Below, one piece after another: positions 6,362-13,266 of a stretch of DNA of 14,035 nucleotides. The stretch's first letter is position 1. Each line of letters starts with the position of its first letter. The DNA comes from Candidatus Nealsoniibacteriota bacterium. Lineage in GTDB: Bacteria > Patescibacteriota > Minisyncoccia > Minisyncoccales > GWA2-38-27. The translations under genes were made by a program, and so were the position numbers. The DNA lies in contig PWQC01000013.1 of NCBI GenBank assembly GCA_003556925.1, positions 1-14,035 on the forward strand, given 5' to 3'. The notes below the pieces were generated by a model. It was not told the origin of the DNA and did no database searches. It saw only the letters and a program-made list of their open reading frames with translations.

Positions 6362-6383
6362 TTTTCTCTACAAAAGATATAGT

Positions 6384-6887
6384 TTATTTTGTTAAATTCT
6401 TATTTATCTTTTTTCTAAACCCTTTTTTGTTTATCTCTTTTCCTCTCAATATCCTGTCTACTTCTTGGATCTCTTCAAAAATGCCGGATATTAAATCATA
6501 TCTTTTTAACTCTTTTAAAGAAGCCCACCGATAGTCGATATTTTCTTCATTAAGCTTAATTTTTCCAGACTTATATTGAGAAAAAAAGCTTAATACTAGG
6601 GATGGTGTTTTATCGGGATAGATAAAAATTAAATCACATAGATAGCGTACCCTTTTTATCTCTAAATTAGTCTCTTCTCTTACCTCTCTTTTTAGCGAAT
6701 CTTCAAGAACAAAATACCAGGCGTCTTTGGAGGTCTTGGGACTGTTGATATAATCTTCCAGCTCTAATTTTCCCCCCGGCACGGTCCATCTTCCCGGGAA
6801 GGCTTTTTTGTTTAGCGAGCGACGAACGATTAAATATTTGTCCTCTTTATAGACTATCGCCGTTGAAGCAATTTTATACAAAGCCAT
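6384..6887 (-). CDS. NUDIX hydrolase with an insertion in the Nudix box
   Basis: A 167-residue protein with the Nudix fold: FPGRWTVPGGKLE (30-42) then, after an insertion of about 15 residues, LKREVREETNLEI (65-77) with catalytic R67, E68, E71 and E72. The canonical box GX5EX7REUXEEXGU is thus interrupted, and its last Gly is Asn (N74). The metal-binding REVREE core is intact, so hydrolysis of a nucleoside diphosphate linked to another group is plausible. Specificity cannot be told; nucleotide-pool cleaning fits the YjjX and CYTH genes in the same operon. The basic C-terminus (about residues 148-167, GKEINKKGFRKKINK) could bind nucleic acid, or may just be a tail. The start ATG follows the stop of a 33-codon ORF by one base (TAATATG). 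It is the last gene of the operon and is followed by the terminator at 6284. Confidence 0.88.
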   Translation of the reverse strand: MALYKIASTAIVYKEDKYLIVRRSLNKKAFPGRWTVPGGKLELEDYINSPKTSKDAWYFVLEDSLKREVREETNLEIKRVRYLCDLIFIYPDKTPSLVLSFFSQYKSGKIKLNEENIDYRWASLKELKRYDLISGIFEEIQEVDRILRGKEINKKGFRKKINKNLTK

Positions 6888-6888
6888 A

Positions 6889-6990
6889 TTATGGTGTTTC
6901 TAATTCCACCTGAATATGATAAACAGATGGTATCTTTATTTTAATTTTTTCTTTCATCTTGTCAATTATCTTTTCTATCTTATCTTTCAT
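6889..6990 (-). CDS. 33-residue small protein between CYTH and NUDIX genes
   Basis: An ATG at 6990 overlaps the CYTH stop (ATGA) and the frame ends with TAA one base before the NUDIX ATG, so the ORF fills the 99-base gap exactly. The product starts MKDKIEKIIDKMKEKIK, a Lys-rich amphipathic helix, and ends IPSVYHIQVELETP, which looks like a short beta strand. I recognise no family. The stop/start arrangement is the same as between other genes of this operon, which argues for translation. Alternatives are a coupling leader whose translation delivers ribosomes to NUDIX, or chance. It is too short for most gene finders. Confidence 0.5.
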   Translation of the reverse strand: MKDKIEKIIDKMKEKIKIKIPSVYHIQVELETP

Positions 6991-7505
6991 TTTATTTTTT
7001 GATAACTATATTTATCCAGAAAAGATTTTATCTCTTTATATCCCTTCCCCGCCAGAATACCCCCAGCTATCTCTGCATTCTGGGTAACCTCAACTAAACA
7101 AAAATCAGGAATAGAAAAATTAGCTTTCTCTTTTTTGTTTTTAAACTCAAAATCAACCATAGCAAGACCTTTTAATTTGTCTAAATAAATATCAATCTCT
7201 GCCACCCTTTTTTTAAAAGGATAGTAGTATCTAATCTTTCTTAGTCTCCTTCCTTTAATTTTAATTAATTCTTCGTATTCTTTTTTTGATAAAATAATCG
7301 TCTCTTCTCCTTGAATAGAAGCATCACCCTTGAATAAGGGCTTTTTTTTAGTGAAAGTATATTTTTTACCGGCTTTTCTTATTCTTAAAATTGGATGTTT
7401 CTCTTTCGTCGGAAGATAAATATCAAAAATCTCCAAAGATTTAACTCTATTCAATCCTTTTGGTTTTTCTCTTAATAAGAAAGTTCTTTCTCTCTCTGTT
7501 TCCAT
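6987..7505 (-). CDS. CYTH domain protein (triphosphate tunnel enzyme family)
   Basis: A 172-residue protein with the CYTH pattern: N-terminal ExE (E4, E6 in TERERTFLL), LRIRKAG (40-46) and FTKKK (51-55), GEETIILS (66-73), AEIDIYL (102-108), DFEF (118-121) and VEVT (138-141). These alternating charged residues line the tunnel that binds triphosphate and metal in the family, which includes thiamine-triphosphatase, inorganic triphosphatase and class IV adenylyl cyclase. The lysine of the usual ExExK signature is replaced by T8 (aligned on the following FLL), which may change activity. Position beside NUDIX and DUF6485 suggests phosphate or nucleotide hydrolysis rather than cAMP synthesis; that is inference. 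The start is an ATG two bases after the DUF6485 stop, and the stop overlaps the small ORF start. Confidence 0.82.
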   Translation of the reverse strand: METERERTFLLREKPKGLNRVKSLEIFDIYLPTKEKHPILRIRKAGKKYTFTKKKPLFKGDASIQGEETIILSKKEYEELIKIKGRRLRKIRYYYPFKKRVAEIDIYLDKLKGLAMVDFEFKNKKEKANFSIPDFCLVEVTQNAEIAGGILAGKGYKEIKSFLDKYSYQKIK

Positions 7506-7507
7506 TA

Positions 7508-7705
7508 TTATTGAATATTTTGATCTTCAATGAATTTATCAATTGAACGATCATAGCTTTTTTCTGCCTTAGAAGAAAAGTAGCAAGCCGGTAGTTCCTC
7601 CTTTTCACGATGGTGTTTTATACACTGACAGCAAAGTCCTTTTCTCGGACAGCCGGGATAGCTACAAGGACAATCTTTTAAGTTTTCTTGTTTAGAACAA
7701 TTCAT
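7508..7705 (-). CDS. Cys-rich small protein, DUF6485-like
   Basis: A 65-residue protein with eight Cys in the first 41 residues (C3, C12, C14, C19, C25, C26, C28, C41) plus H31 and H32. The pattern NLKDCPCSYPGCPRKGLCC, QCIKHHRE and LPACYF followed by AEKSYDRS fits the DUF6485 family of about 65-70-residue cytosolic proteins, whose role is unknown. The Cys/His set should bind one or two zinc ions or an iron-sulfur cluster. The ATG overlaps the stop of the upstream membrane protein (ATGA), and the CYTH gene starts two bases after its stop, so it is tightly co-translated with both. The short length is normal for the family, with no sign of truncation. Confidence 0.8.
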   Translation of the reverse strand: MNCSKQENLKDCPCSYPGCPRKGLCCQCIKHHREKEELPACYFSSKAEKSYDRSIDKFIEDQNIQ

Positions 7706-8418
7706 CTCTTTTTATTAAATAATTTAGGATTTTTAGCTTCAAACTTTTGAACTATTTTTTTCAAAACAGGCATCTCTCCTTTTTTAAGATAAAAATAACC
7801 CGCTAAAGAAGCGACAAGGGCGCCGATACTATCAAGGATAAGGTCCCACATAGTGTCATAAATAGCAATTCTACTAGAGCCGTGCTCTTTAATCTCTTCA
7901 ATACTAAATATGGCTCGCTGCATATTCCTACCTAAAAAAGAATCTATAGCAAACTCATATATCTCCCAAACAGTTCCCAAGGCAACGGCAAAACAAAAAG
8001 ACAATAAAGCGATTAAAAAAGGGCTAGCTTTCAGTCTTCCGCTTTTATACAGGGTATAAAGAATTAAAAAACCGGCAAATCCCAAAGCGACACCAGAAAA
8101 GGCGTGCATTAAAGAGTCCCACCACCAATAACGAAGATACCAATCCCTAGACATGCCCAAAAAAAGAGCACAATAAAGAAAGAGAACAATAGCAAACTGA
8201 ATCTCTGCCGGAAAAATTACTTGGTATCTTTTTTCAAACAAGGTCGGTAAAAAAAGGATAAGAAAGAGAGTTAAAGAAGTAACAAAAAGAGCTATCCAAT
8301 TTTTTTCATAGACTGAAAAAGGGATAGCAAGTAAAAGAATAATTTTGATAAATACGGTAATTATGAAATTAATTTTTTCAAAATAATTAAAATCAAACCA
8401 TTTTTTTTTAAAATTCAT
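7702..8418 (-). CDS. DUF2238/YjdF-like membrane protein
   Basis: A 238-residue integral membrane protein with about six hydrophobic segments. Family features are WWWDSLMHAFSGVALGFAGF, ALGTVWEIYEFAID and DTMWDLILDSIGALVA: conserved D, H, E and D residues within or near the membrane, as in the DUF2238/YjdF family of unknown function. I chose the ATG at 8418-8416; an in-frame TTG at 8436 would add six residues (MCYFKI) but has no ribosome binding site. The C-terminus is Lys-rich and cytoplasmic. It lies 37 bases after the SLC13 gene, the widest gap inside the operon, and overlaps DUF6485 by four bases. The clustered acidic and His residues could bind metal. Confidence 0.8.
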   Translation of the reverse strand: MNFKKKWFDFNYFEKINFIITVFIKIILLLAIPFSVYEKNWIALFVTSLTLFLILFLPTLFEKRYQVIFPAEIQFAIVLFLYCALFLGMSRDWYLRYWWWDSLMHAFSGVALGFAGFLILYTLYKSGRLKASPFLIALLSFCFAVALGTVWEIYEFAIDSFLGRNMQRAIFSIEEIKEHGSSRIAIYDTMWDLILDSIGALVASLAGYFYLKKGEMPVLKKIVQKFEAKNPKLFNKKR

Positions 8419-8455
8419 AATCTTAAAATAACACAATTATTTAAAAAGTAAATTC

Positions 8456-10231
8456 TCAAAACGGCCATACTCGGGGTAAAAGAATTATTGATATAATAAA
8501 GATAATGACATTAAGACAAAGACCTAATTTCCAGTAGTCAGTAAACTTATAGCCGCCAGGATTCATTACCAAAAGATTGACTTGATGTCCCACCGGAGTA
8601 AGGAAAGCGCAAGAGCCGCCGATAGCCACAGCCATTAAAAAAGGATCAACCGAGACACCCATTCCCTGAGCCAAAAGAACGGCGATAGGGGCCATTAAAA
8701 CAGCCACGCCGACATTATTAATGAAGTCAGACATTATGATACTTATTATTAAAACGAGAGCCAATGCGATTAAGGGAGAAAGATCAGTTATGTTTAGAAA
8801 ACCGGAAGCGATAAGATCGGCTGCTCCTGAATTAATCATAGCTCCACCAAAAGGAATTAAAGCTCCAAGCACTATTACTATCGACCAATCCACACTTTGG
8901 TAGGCTTGTTTAGTGGTTAAAATACCAAAGCCAATCATAGCCAATGCCCCTAAAAAAAAGCTTATTTCCACCGGAAGAACGCCAAAGACAGTAAAAAGAA
9001 TACTAAATAAAAAAATTAAAAGAGCAGCGGCCATACTGGCTGAGGGCTCAATGTTGATATATCTTTCAGCAAGTGGCAAAAGCTTCAAGTCACTTAAAAA
9101 GCGATCAATATCTTCTTCTCTTCCTTTTAAGAGAATAATATCACCCGATTTTAATTTTACGTCTTTTATCTTTTGATCTATCTCTTGTTCGTGTCTGGAG
9201 ATAGCTTCCACCTCAACGTTAAATTTTTTATAAACACCAACCTCGTTTAAGGTATATCCTATTATCCTGGACAAAGAACCGACGACCACCTCGACTTCTA
9301 TCGCTTCTTTTTCTTCTTCCGATTCTTTGGATAGATTAAGTTTAAGACCGGTCAGCCTGATAATGGTTCTAATAACCTCTGCATTCGCCTTAATCAAGAC
9401 TGAATCCCCTTCTAATACTCTTTCTTCATTATTAGGATTAATAATTCTTTCGTCTCCTCTTATAATAGAACAAACAATGAACTCTTCTTTAATTCTTTTT
9501 TTTAGATCCTTTATCCTTTTTCCGGATAAAAAAGATTTGCGAGAGACTAAAAATTCCGAAGTGTAGTCTTCTATTTTAGATATTTCTGCTTTTTTAACTT
9601 CTCCTTTCCGATCAGGCATTAACCTCCACCCTATAAGAGAGATGAAAAATATAGAGGCCAGAACAATCCATAAACCGACCTGACCAAAGTCAAAAACATC
9701 AAAAGACCCCATCCCTAAATCAGCCCTAAAAGAAGAAACAATTATATTCGGCGCATTGCCGATAAGCGTTAAGAATCCCCCCATATGCGCAGCAAAGGCG
9801 ATAGGGATTAGATAATATGCCGAAGAGATCTCTTTTTTTCTAGCCATTCCTATAGCCAAAGGCATAATTATGGCTAAAGCTCCTATGTTATAAACAAAAG
9901 CAGAGACAAAGGCGGTAATAATAGTCAAAAGAGAGATTTGAATCCAAAGACTTTTTCCCTTAATAGGCAGTTTAGCTAGAATTAAATCGATAAATCCTGT
10001 ATTAATAATCCCTCTGCTCATGATTAAAACGGCCACCACAATAATAACCGCTGGATTACTAAACCCCCGAAAAGCGCTTTCAAATGGAACAACCCCTCCT
10101 AAAATTATGACAGTTAAGGCGATTAAAGCCACTATATCATACTTTATCTTTCCCCAAATCCAAAAAGTAAGAGCAAAGATTATTGCGCTGAAAAGGATTA
10201 TTTGCTGCCCTATTTCGTTTAAGTACAACAT
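8456..10231 (-). CDS. SLC13-family anion permease with two RCK_C (TrkA_C) domains
   Basis: A 591-residue transporter. Residues 1-205 hold the first membrane half with the motif GGFLTLIGNAPN (151-162). Residues 222-292 and 308-388 are two cytoplasmic RCK_C domains (GDSVLIKA, SGDIILLKG). Residues 398-591 are the second membrane half with SDFINNVG (501-508) and TPVGHQVNLLVMNPGGYKF (545-563). This two-half layout with central TrkA_C domains is typical of the SLC13/DASS branch that takes up sulfate, dicarboxylates or similar anions with Na+ or H+; the substrate cannot be read. RCK_C domains usually sense small ligands, so transport may be gated. It starts one base after the TspO stop (TAACATG) with no strong ribosome binding site and looks translationally coupled. 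Full length, no defects seen. Confidence 0.9.
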   Translation of the reverse strand: MLYLNEIGQQIILFSAIIFALTFWIWGKIKYDIVALIALTVIILGGVVPFESAFRGFSNPAVIIVVAVLIMSRGIINTGFIDLILAKLPIKGKSLWIQISLLTIITAFVSAFVYNIGALAIIMPLAIGMARKKEISSAYYLIPIAFAAHMGGFLTLIGNAPNIIVSSFRADLGMGSFDVFDFGQVGLWIVLASIFFISLIGWRLMPDRKGEVKKAEISKIEDYTSEFLVSRKSFLSGKRIKDLKKRIKEEFIVCSIIRGDERIINPNNEERVLEGDSVLIKANAEVIRTIIRLTGLKLNLSKESEEEKEAIEVEVVVGSLSRIIGYTLNEVGVYKKFNVEVEAISRHEQEIDQKIKDVKLKSGDIILLKGREEDIDRFLSDLKLLPLAERYINIEPSASMAAALLIFLFSILFTVFGVLPVEISFFLGALAMIGFGILTTKQAYQSVDWSIVIVLGALIPFGGAMINSGAADLIASGFLNITDLSPLIALALVLIISIIMSDFINNVGVAVLMAPIAVLLAQGMGVSVDPFLMAVAIGGSCAFLTPVGHQVNLLVMNPGGYKFTDYWKLGLCLNVIIFIISIILLPRVWPF

Positions 10232-10232
10232 G

Positions 10233-10706
10233 TTAATTCAAAACCCAAATAGCATAATTTAAATAAGCGGCGAAACCAACCCAAACAAGATAAGGAATAA
10301 GAAGGTAAGCAGCTTTTTTTGATATCTGGTAAAAAATAATTATAGTTAAAATAATAACCCCTAGAAGTATAAAGATATTAATTAACCCCAAAAGAGGATT
10401 CTCCATTCCAAAGAAAAGAATGGACCAAAGAGCGTTTAAAAAAAGCTGAATAAAAAAGATAATAACAGCCATTCTTTTTTTGTTACTACCATAAGATTTC
10501 CATACTAGAAATAAAGAGATGCCCATTAAAGTATAGAGAGTTATCCAGGCTGGGGCAAAAACCCAACCAGGGGGAATTAGAGTTGGTTTAACTAATTGGT
10601 CATACCAATTCGAAATAGCGGAAACGGTAAAAAAAGAGCCGATCACTCCGGCTGCTTGAGATACTAAAATAGCGGTAATAAGTTTTAAAAAATCACTAAT
10701 TTTCAT
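10233..10706 (-). CDS. tspO: TspO/MBR family protein
   Basis: A 157-residue, five-helix membrane protein. Family signatures are WYDQLVKPTLIPPGWVFAP (34-52), LYTLMGISLFLVW (57-69), QLFLNALWSILFF (87-99) and PYLVWVGFAAYLN (138-150), closing with WVLN. Length and motifs are those of bacterial TspO, the tryptophan-rich sensory protein that binds tetrapyrroles and sterols and has been linked to porphyrin handling, stress response and transport. No haem or porphyrin gene is in the window, so the ligand here is open. It starts three bases after the stop of the acidic membrane protein and ends one base before the SLC13 start. With SLC13 and DUF2238 it forms a run of polytopic membrane proteins. Confidence 0.93.
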   Translation of the reverse strand: MKISDFLKLITAILVSQAAGVIGSFFTVSAISNWYDQLVKPTLIPPGWVFAPAWITLYTLMGISLFLVWKSYGSNKKRMAVIIFFIQLFLNALWSILFFGMENPLLGLINIFILLGVIILTIIIFYQISKKAAYLLIPYLVWVGFAAYLNYAIWVLN

Positions 10707-10709
10707 ATT

Positions 10710-11198
10710 TTATTTAATAAGTTCTGCTTGTCTCTTTTCTTCTTCTATCCAATAATCTTTTTCTGATATAAGAGATGACTTTTCTTCAAGTAACTCTTCT
10801 AGCAATTCGCCGTCATACTCTTCAGCGGCCACTATAATCTTCTCTCTAATCTGATTCACCTTATCTATCGCTACAAGCAAGTTTTCTAAAATAAAAACAT
10901 AGTCTTCACTAATTTTAATCTCCTCTTTTAAAAGATCATCGCCACGATCGATCTCTTCTAGCCATCTCTGATGAGAGTTCTTTACGGCCTCAACATCCAT
11001 ACGCATTAATTCAGCCCCTTCTTTGGCTGTTATGACTTTCTCCTTAACCGCCTGCCACGCCTCTTCGTCATAATCCTCGATAATAATTATCTCTTCCTCT
11101 TCTTCTAAAAAAAAATCATCTTTCGGAAAAAAGAAAATTAAGTAGATAACACCGGCAAAGATTACAGTTATTAAGATAATAATAAGAAATTTTTTCAT
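10710..11198 (-). CDS. Acidic single-pass membrane protein with coiled-coil-like helices
   Basis: I do not recognise a family. The 162-residue protein begins MKKFLIIILITVIF, one uncleaved transmembrane helix at about residues 3-26, then EEEEEIIIIEDYDEE and a long Glu/Lys-rich helical region that likely forms a coiled coil. There is no obvious signal-peptidase or lipobox site (no Cys), so it is probably anchored with the acidic part outside. I chose the ATG at 11198: it has AAGGG four bases upstream and begins one base after the xseB stop (TAATATG). A TTG at 11222 and an ATG at 11210 are in frame but would overlap xseB and lack a good ribosome binding site. It lies between exonuclease VII and TspO; a functional link is not evident. 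Confidence 0.75.
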   Translation of the reverse strand: MKKFLIIILITVIFAGVIYLIFFFPKDDFFLEEEEEIIIIEDYDEEAWQAVKEKVITAKEGAELMRMDVEAVKNSHQRWLEEIDRGDDLLKEEIKISEDYVFILENLLVAIDKVNQIREKIIVAAEEYDGELLEELLEEKSSLISEKDYWIEEEKRQAELIK

Positions 11199-11199
11199 A

Positions 11200-11421
11200 T
11201 TACCCTTCATTGTCTTCTTCAATTTCCACTTCTTTTTTTATCTCCTCAAATTCATTTTCAATCTCTTTAAGTCTCTCTTTGCTCTTCTTAATAAGATTAA
11301 CGGCCTCTTTAGCTTTCTTTAAACCTTCTTCTACGTCTATCTCTTCTTGATTATCAAACCATTCAGTAATTTCGGCTAAACGCTTAAGATCCGTATTTAA
11401 ATTTTTTTCTTCTTTAGTCAT
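11200..11421 (-). CDS. xseB: Exonuclease VII small subunit
   Basis: A 73-residue, highly charged helical protein matching XseB: DLKRLAEITEWFDNQEEIDVEEGL with the family's two-helix hairpin (residues 8-66), followed by a Glu-rich tail. XseB subunits wrap the long helices of XseA and are needed for activity of exonuclease VII, which degrades single-stranded DNA from both ends to short oligonucleotides in the cytoplasm. It overlaps xseA by 8 bases (ATGACTAA), so the two subunits are co-translated. The identification relies on size, helix pattern and position next to xseA. Confidence 0.9.
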   Translation of the reverse strand: MTKEEKNLNTDLKRLAEITEWFDNQEEIDVEEGLKKAKEAVNLIKKSKERLKEIENEFEEIKKEVEIEEDNEG

Positions 11422-12658
11422 TTTTTTTAATATTTTTTATCTCGGAAATAATATTTCCATTTGATATTTTTAAATTAATCTCTTTACCAAGATTAACGTC
11501 TTCTGTTTTTTTAATTATCTTTCCATCAATTCGAGCGATGCTATAGCCAAGCTTCAGCTGTCTCTTGGGATCATTCAAATTAATCACTTTACCAGCATAA
11601 TCTATCTGTTTTTTTCCTTGGGATATTAAAAGTTTAAGTCCCGAAAAAGATTTAACAGTAAAATCTTCTATCTTAATCTTAACATTTAATAAAATATTTT
11701 GAAAGTTCCTAAAAGAAAGTTTCAATCTGTTTTCGATCTCTTTATGATTTTTAAAGATAAAATCACAATAATTGTCCAAGCTTCGAATCGATTGAAACAT
11801 AAAAGTATTAAGATTATTTATTTTTTCTTGATAAATACTGATTACCTTCCTCTCTTTTTTTTCAATAAATAAAACAACCTTCTCCCAAGGTCTATTAATC
11901 AGATTAGCCGAAGCAGTGGGAGTAGAAACAGCAAGATCAGCGGCCAGAGAAACTAAAGGGATGTCCTTGTCATGTCCAATACCGACTATAACGGGAACGG
12001 GAAAATTAACCACCTCTCTCACTAATTTTTCATTATTAAAAGCGATCATCGACTCTAAAGACCCTCCTCCTCTAATAATAATCAAAACTTCAATCTCTCT
12101 TTTTTTAAATGTTCTAATTGCTGATAAGAGATCTCGAACCGCTGTCTGTCCCTCAACTCGTGAATCGATCATCTCTACTTTAAAGCCGAACTTCCCTAAA
12201 TTATTGCAAAAATCGGCAATAACCGCTCCTTTTAAAGAAGTAACCACTCCTATCTTTTGAAGATACAAGGGAATCGGTCTTTTTCTTTCTTGAGCAAAGA
12301 CCCCCTCTTCACTTAATTTCTTCTTTAATTTTTCATACTCTTTTTTAAGCTCTCCTTCCCCGGCATACTCGATCGCCTCCGCGATAAAAGAAAATCCATA
12401 TTGTTTGTGTATGTTAGGAGACCCAGAGGCTATAATTTTAGCTCCCTCTTTTAATTCAACTCCATAAAGTTTATAGTGATGTCTCCAAATTATACACTTA
12501 ATAATACTCTGGTCCTCTTCATCTTTTAAGGAGAAATAAAGATGACCGGTCGGTCCAAAATCAAGACTACTAACTTCTCCTATTATCCTGCCTTTATATC
12601 TTTGTATGCCTTGATTGAGGATGGCAATATATTTTGAAACAGATAACGGCTCTTTCAT
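11414..12658 (-). CDS. xseA: Exonuclease VII large subunit
   Basis: A 414-residue protein. An N-terminal OB fold (about 5-98, VSKYIAILN and GEVSS with GHLYFSLKDE) should bind single-stranded DNA. The catalytic domain (about 125-310) has VVTSLKGAVIADF with D149, IIRGGGSLES with R196, and GIGHDKD with H229 and D232. Their spacings match E. coli D155, R205, H238 and D241. STPTASANLINRP follows, then the long helical region that XseB binds and a C-terminal KLGYSIAR segment. In most homologues the glycine motif is followed by ED; here it is ES (S203), a small departure. All four catalytic residues are present. The ATG overlaps the YjjX stop by one base (TAATG), and xseB follows with an 8-base overlap. 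Length is typical. Confidence 0.95.
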   Translation of the reverse strand: MKEPLSVSKYIAILNQGIQRYKGRIIGEVSSLDFGPTGHLYFSLKDEEDQSIIKCIIWRHHYKLYGVELKEGAKIIASGSPNIHKQYGFSFIAEAIEYAGEGELKKEYEKLKKKLSEEGVFAQERKRPIPLYLQKIGVVTSLKGAVIADFCNNLGKFGFKVEMIDSRVEGQTAVRDLLSAIRTFKKREIEVLIIIRGGGSLESMIAFNNEKLVREVVNFPVPVIVGIGHDKDIPLVSLAADLAVSTPTASANLINRPWEKVVLFIEKKERKVISIYQEKINNLNTFMFQSIRSLDNYCDFIFKNHKEIENRLKLSFRNFQNILLNVKIKIEDFTVKSFSGLKLLISQGKKQIDYAGKVINLNDPKRQLKLGYSIARIDGKIIKKTEDVNLGKEINLKISNGNIISEIKNIKKND

Positions 12659-13182
12659 TAATACATTTCTTTTTTTATAAAACGAGACAAAGCATAGATA
12701 ACAGTGCTTTCAAAAGACCTCTCTCTTGAAATTAAATTATTAGTAAAAAAGCCGATACAACCATCGTGCTGTTTAGTGTTTTTTAACCCTCTAATTTCAT
12801 CCATTATCTCTCCTAATTCCTGATTTTTTTCTCTCACTTTTTTAACTATTTTTTCCGGCATGAAAAGTCCTCCCCCTTGAGCATAACCCCAAAGATTATC
12901 TTTATTCGTTATCGCCACAAAGCCTGACAAAAAAGTACCTATCTCTTCTTTCTCAAAGCCCGCCTCCATACCTACGCCAAAATCAGCTTCTATTTTTTTC
13001 ATAGCCGCTTTGGCTCTATTTTTCGAACCTTTAACCATCTCTTCAAAAGAAAGAGGCATATCCGAAACACTTGAAGAGACTGACACTCCGATAACTTGAC
13101 AATCGCCGAAAACTTTTTCAAAAGCTGATCTTACCGCTTGAATCTTAATTGGGTTTTTTGATCCAACCGCTATTTTTTTCAT
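12658..13182 (-). CDS. Inosine/xanthosine triphosphatase-like NTPase (YjjX/DUF84)
   Basis: A 174-residue protein of the DUF84/YjjX family. Signatures are VGSKNPIK (6-13) at the phosphate-binding start, GSKNRAKAA (52-60), GMEAGF (71-76) with E73 as a probable Mg ligand, YAQGGGLFMP, QELGEIMDEI and GCIGFFTNN. Family members hydrolyse ITP and XTP to monophosphates, keeping deaminated purines out of DNA and RNA. It is first in the long operon; the start is an ATG just below the terminator at 13205-13235. AGAGAG four bases upstream is only a weak ribosome binding site. Pairing with exonuclease VII and, further on, NUDIX suggests nucleotide and DNA maintenance. Confidence 0.9.
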   Translation of the reverse strand: MKKIAVGSKNPIKIQAVRSAFEKVFGDCQVIGVSVSSSVSDMPLSFEEMVKGSKNRAKAAMKKIEADFGVGMEAGFEKEEIGTFLSGFVAITNKDNLWGYAQGGGLFMPEKIVKKVREKNQELGEIMDEIRGLKNTKQHDGCIGFFTNNLISRERSFESTVIYALSRFIKKEMY

Positions 13183-13194
13183 ATATCTCTCTAT

Positions 13195-13200
13195 ATCATA
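13195..13200 (-). promoter_or_regulatory. Possible -10 box (TATGAT) for the long operon
   Basis: TATGAT (13200 to 13195) matches TATAAT at five of six bases and would place the transcript start near 13188, leaving about six leader bases before the yjjX ATG. At 17-base spacing the -35 position reads TCAGGT, part of the terminator stem, which is poor. A promoter is expected here because the terminator isolates this gene from the one upstream, but its exact position is uncertain. Confidence 0.3.
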
Positions 13201-13204
13201 AAAT

Positions 13205-13235
13205 AAAAAATAAAAAAACCTGAAAAATTTTCAGG
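13205..13235 (-). terminator. Rho-independent terminator of the surface protein gene
   Basis: On the minus strand CCTGAA (13235-13230) and TTCAGG (13224-13219) pair across a 5-base AT loop (up to eight pairs if the loop closes), followed directly by seven T, one A and six more T. It lies about 30 bases after the surface-protein stop at 13267. In the plus direction no T run follows, so it acts on minus-strand transcripts only. Confidence 0.85.
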
Positions 13236-13266
13236 CTAAAAAACAGATAGTGTTTTTTTAAAATTG

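Noticed and set aside
6189..6395. Plus-strand ORF of 68 codons in the intergenic region
   Set aside because: It begins with TTG inside the palindrome, crosses the minus-strand terminator and ends inside the NUDIX gene; composition looks random and no ribosome binding site is present.
8419..8436. TTG start adding six residues to the DUF2238 protein
   Set aside because: The downstream ATG is a better start codon, and neither has a strong ribosome binding site; the extra residues add no family feature.
8419..8455. Internal promoter before the DUF2238 gene (TTTACT-16-TATTTT)
   Set aside because: Both boxes match consensus at only about four of six positions in very AT-rich sequence. It would give a leaderless transcript, which is interesting, but the evidence is too weak to call.
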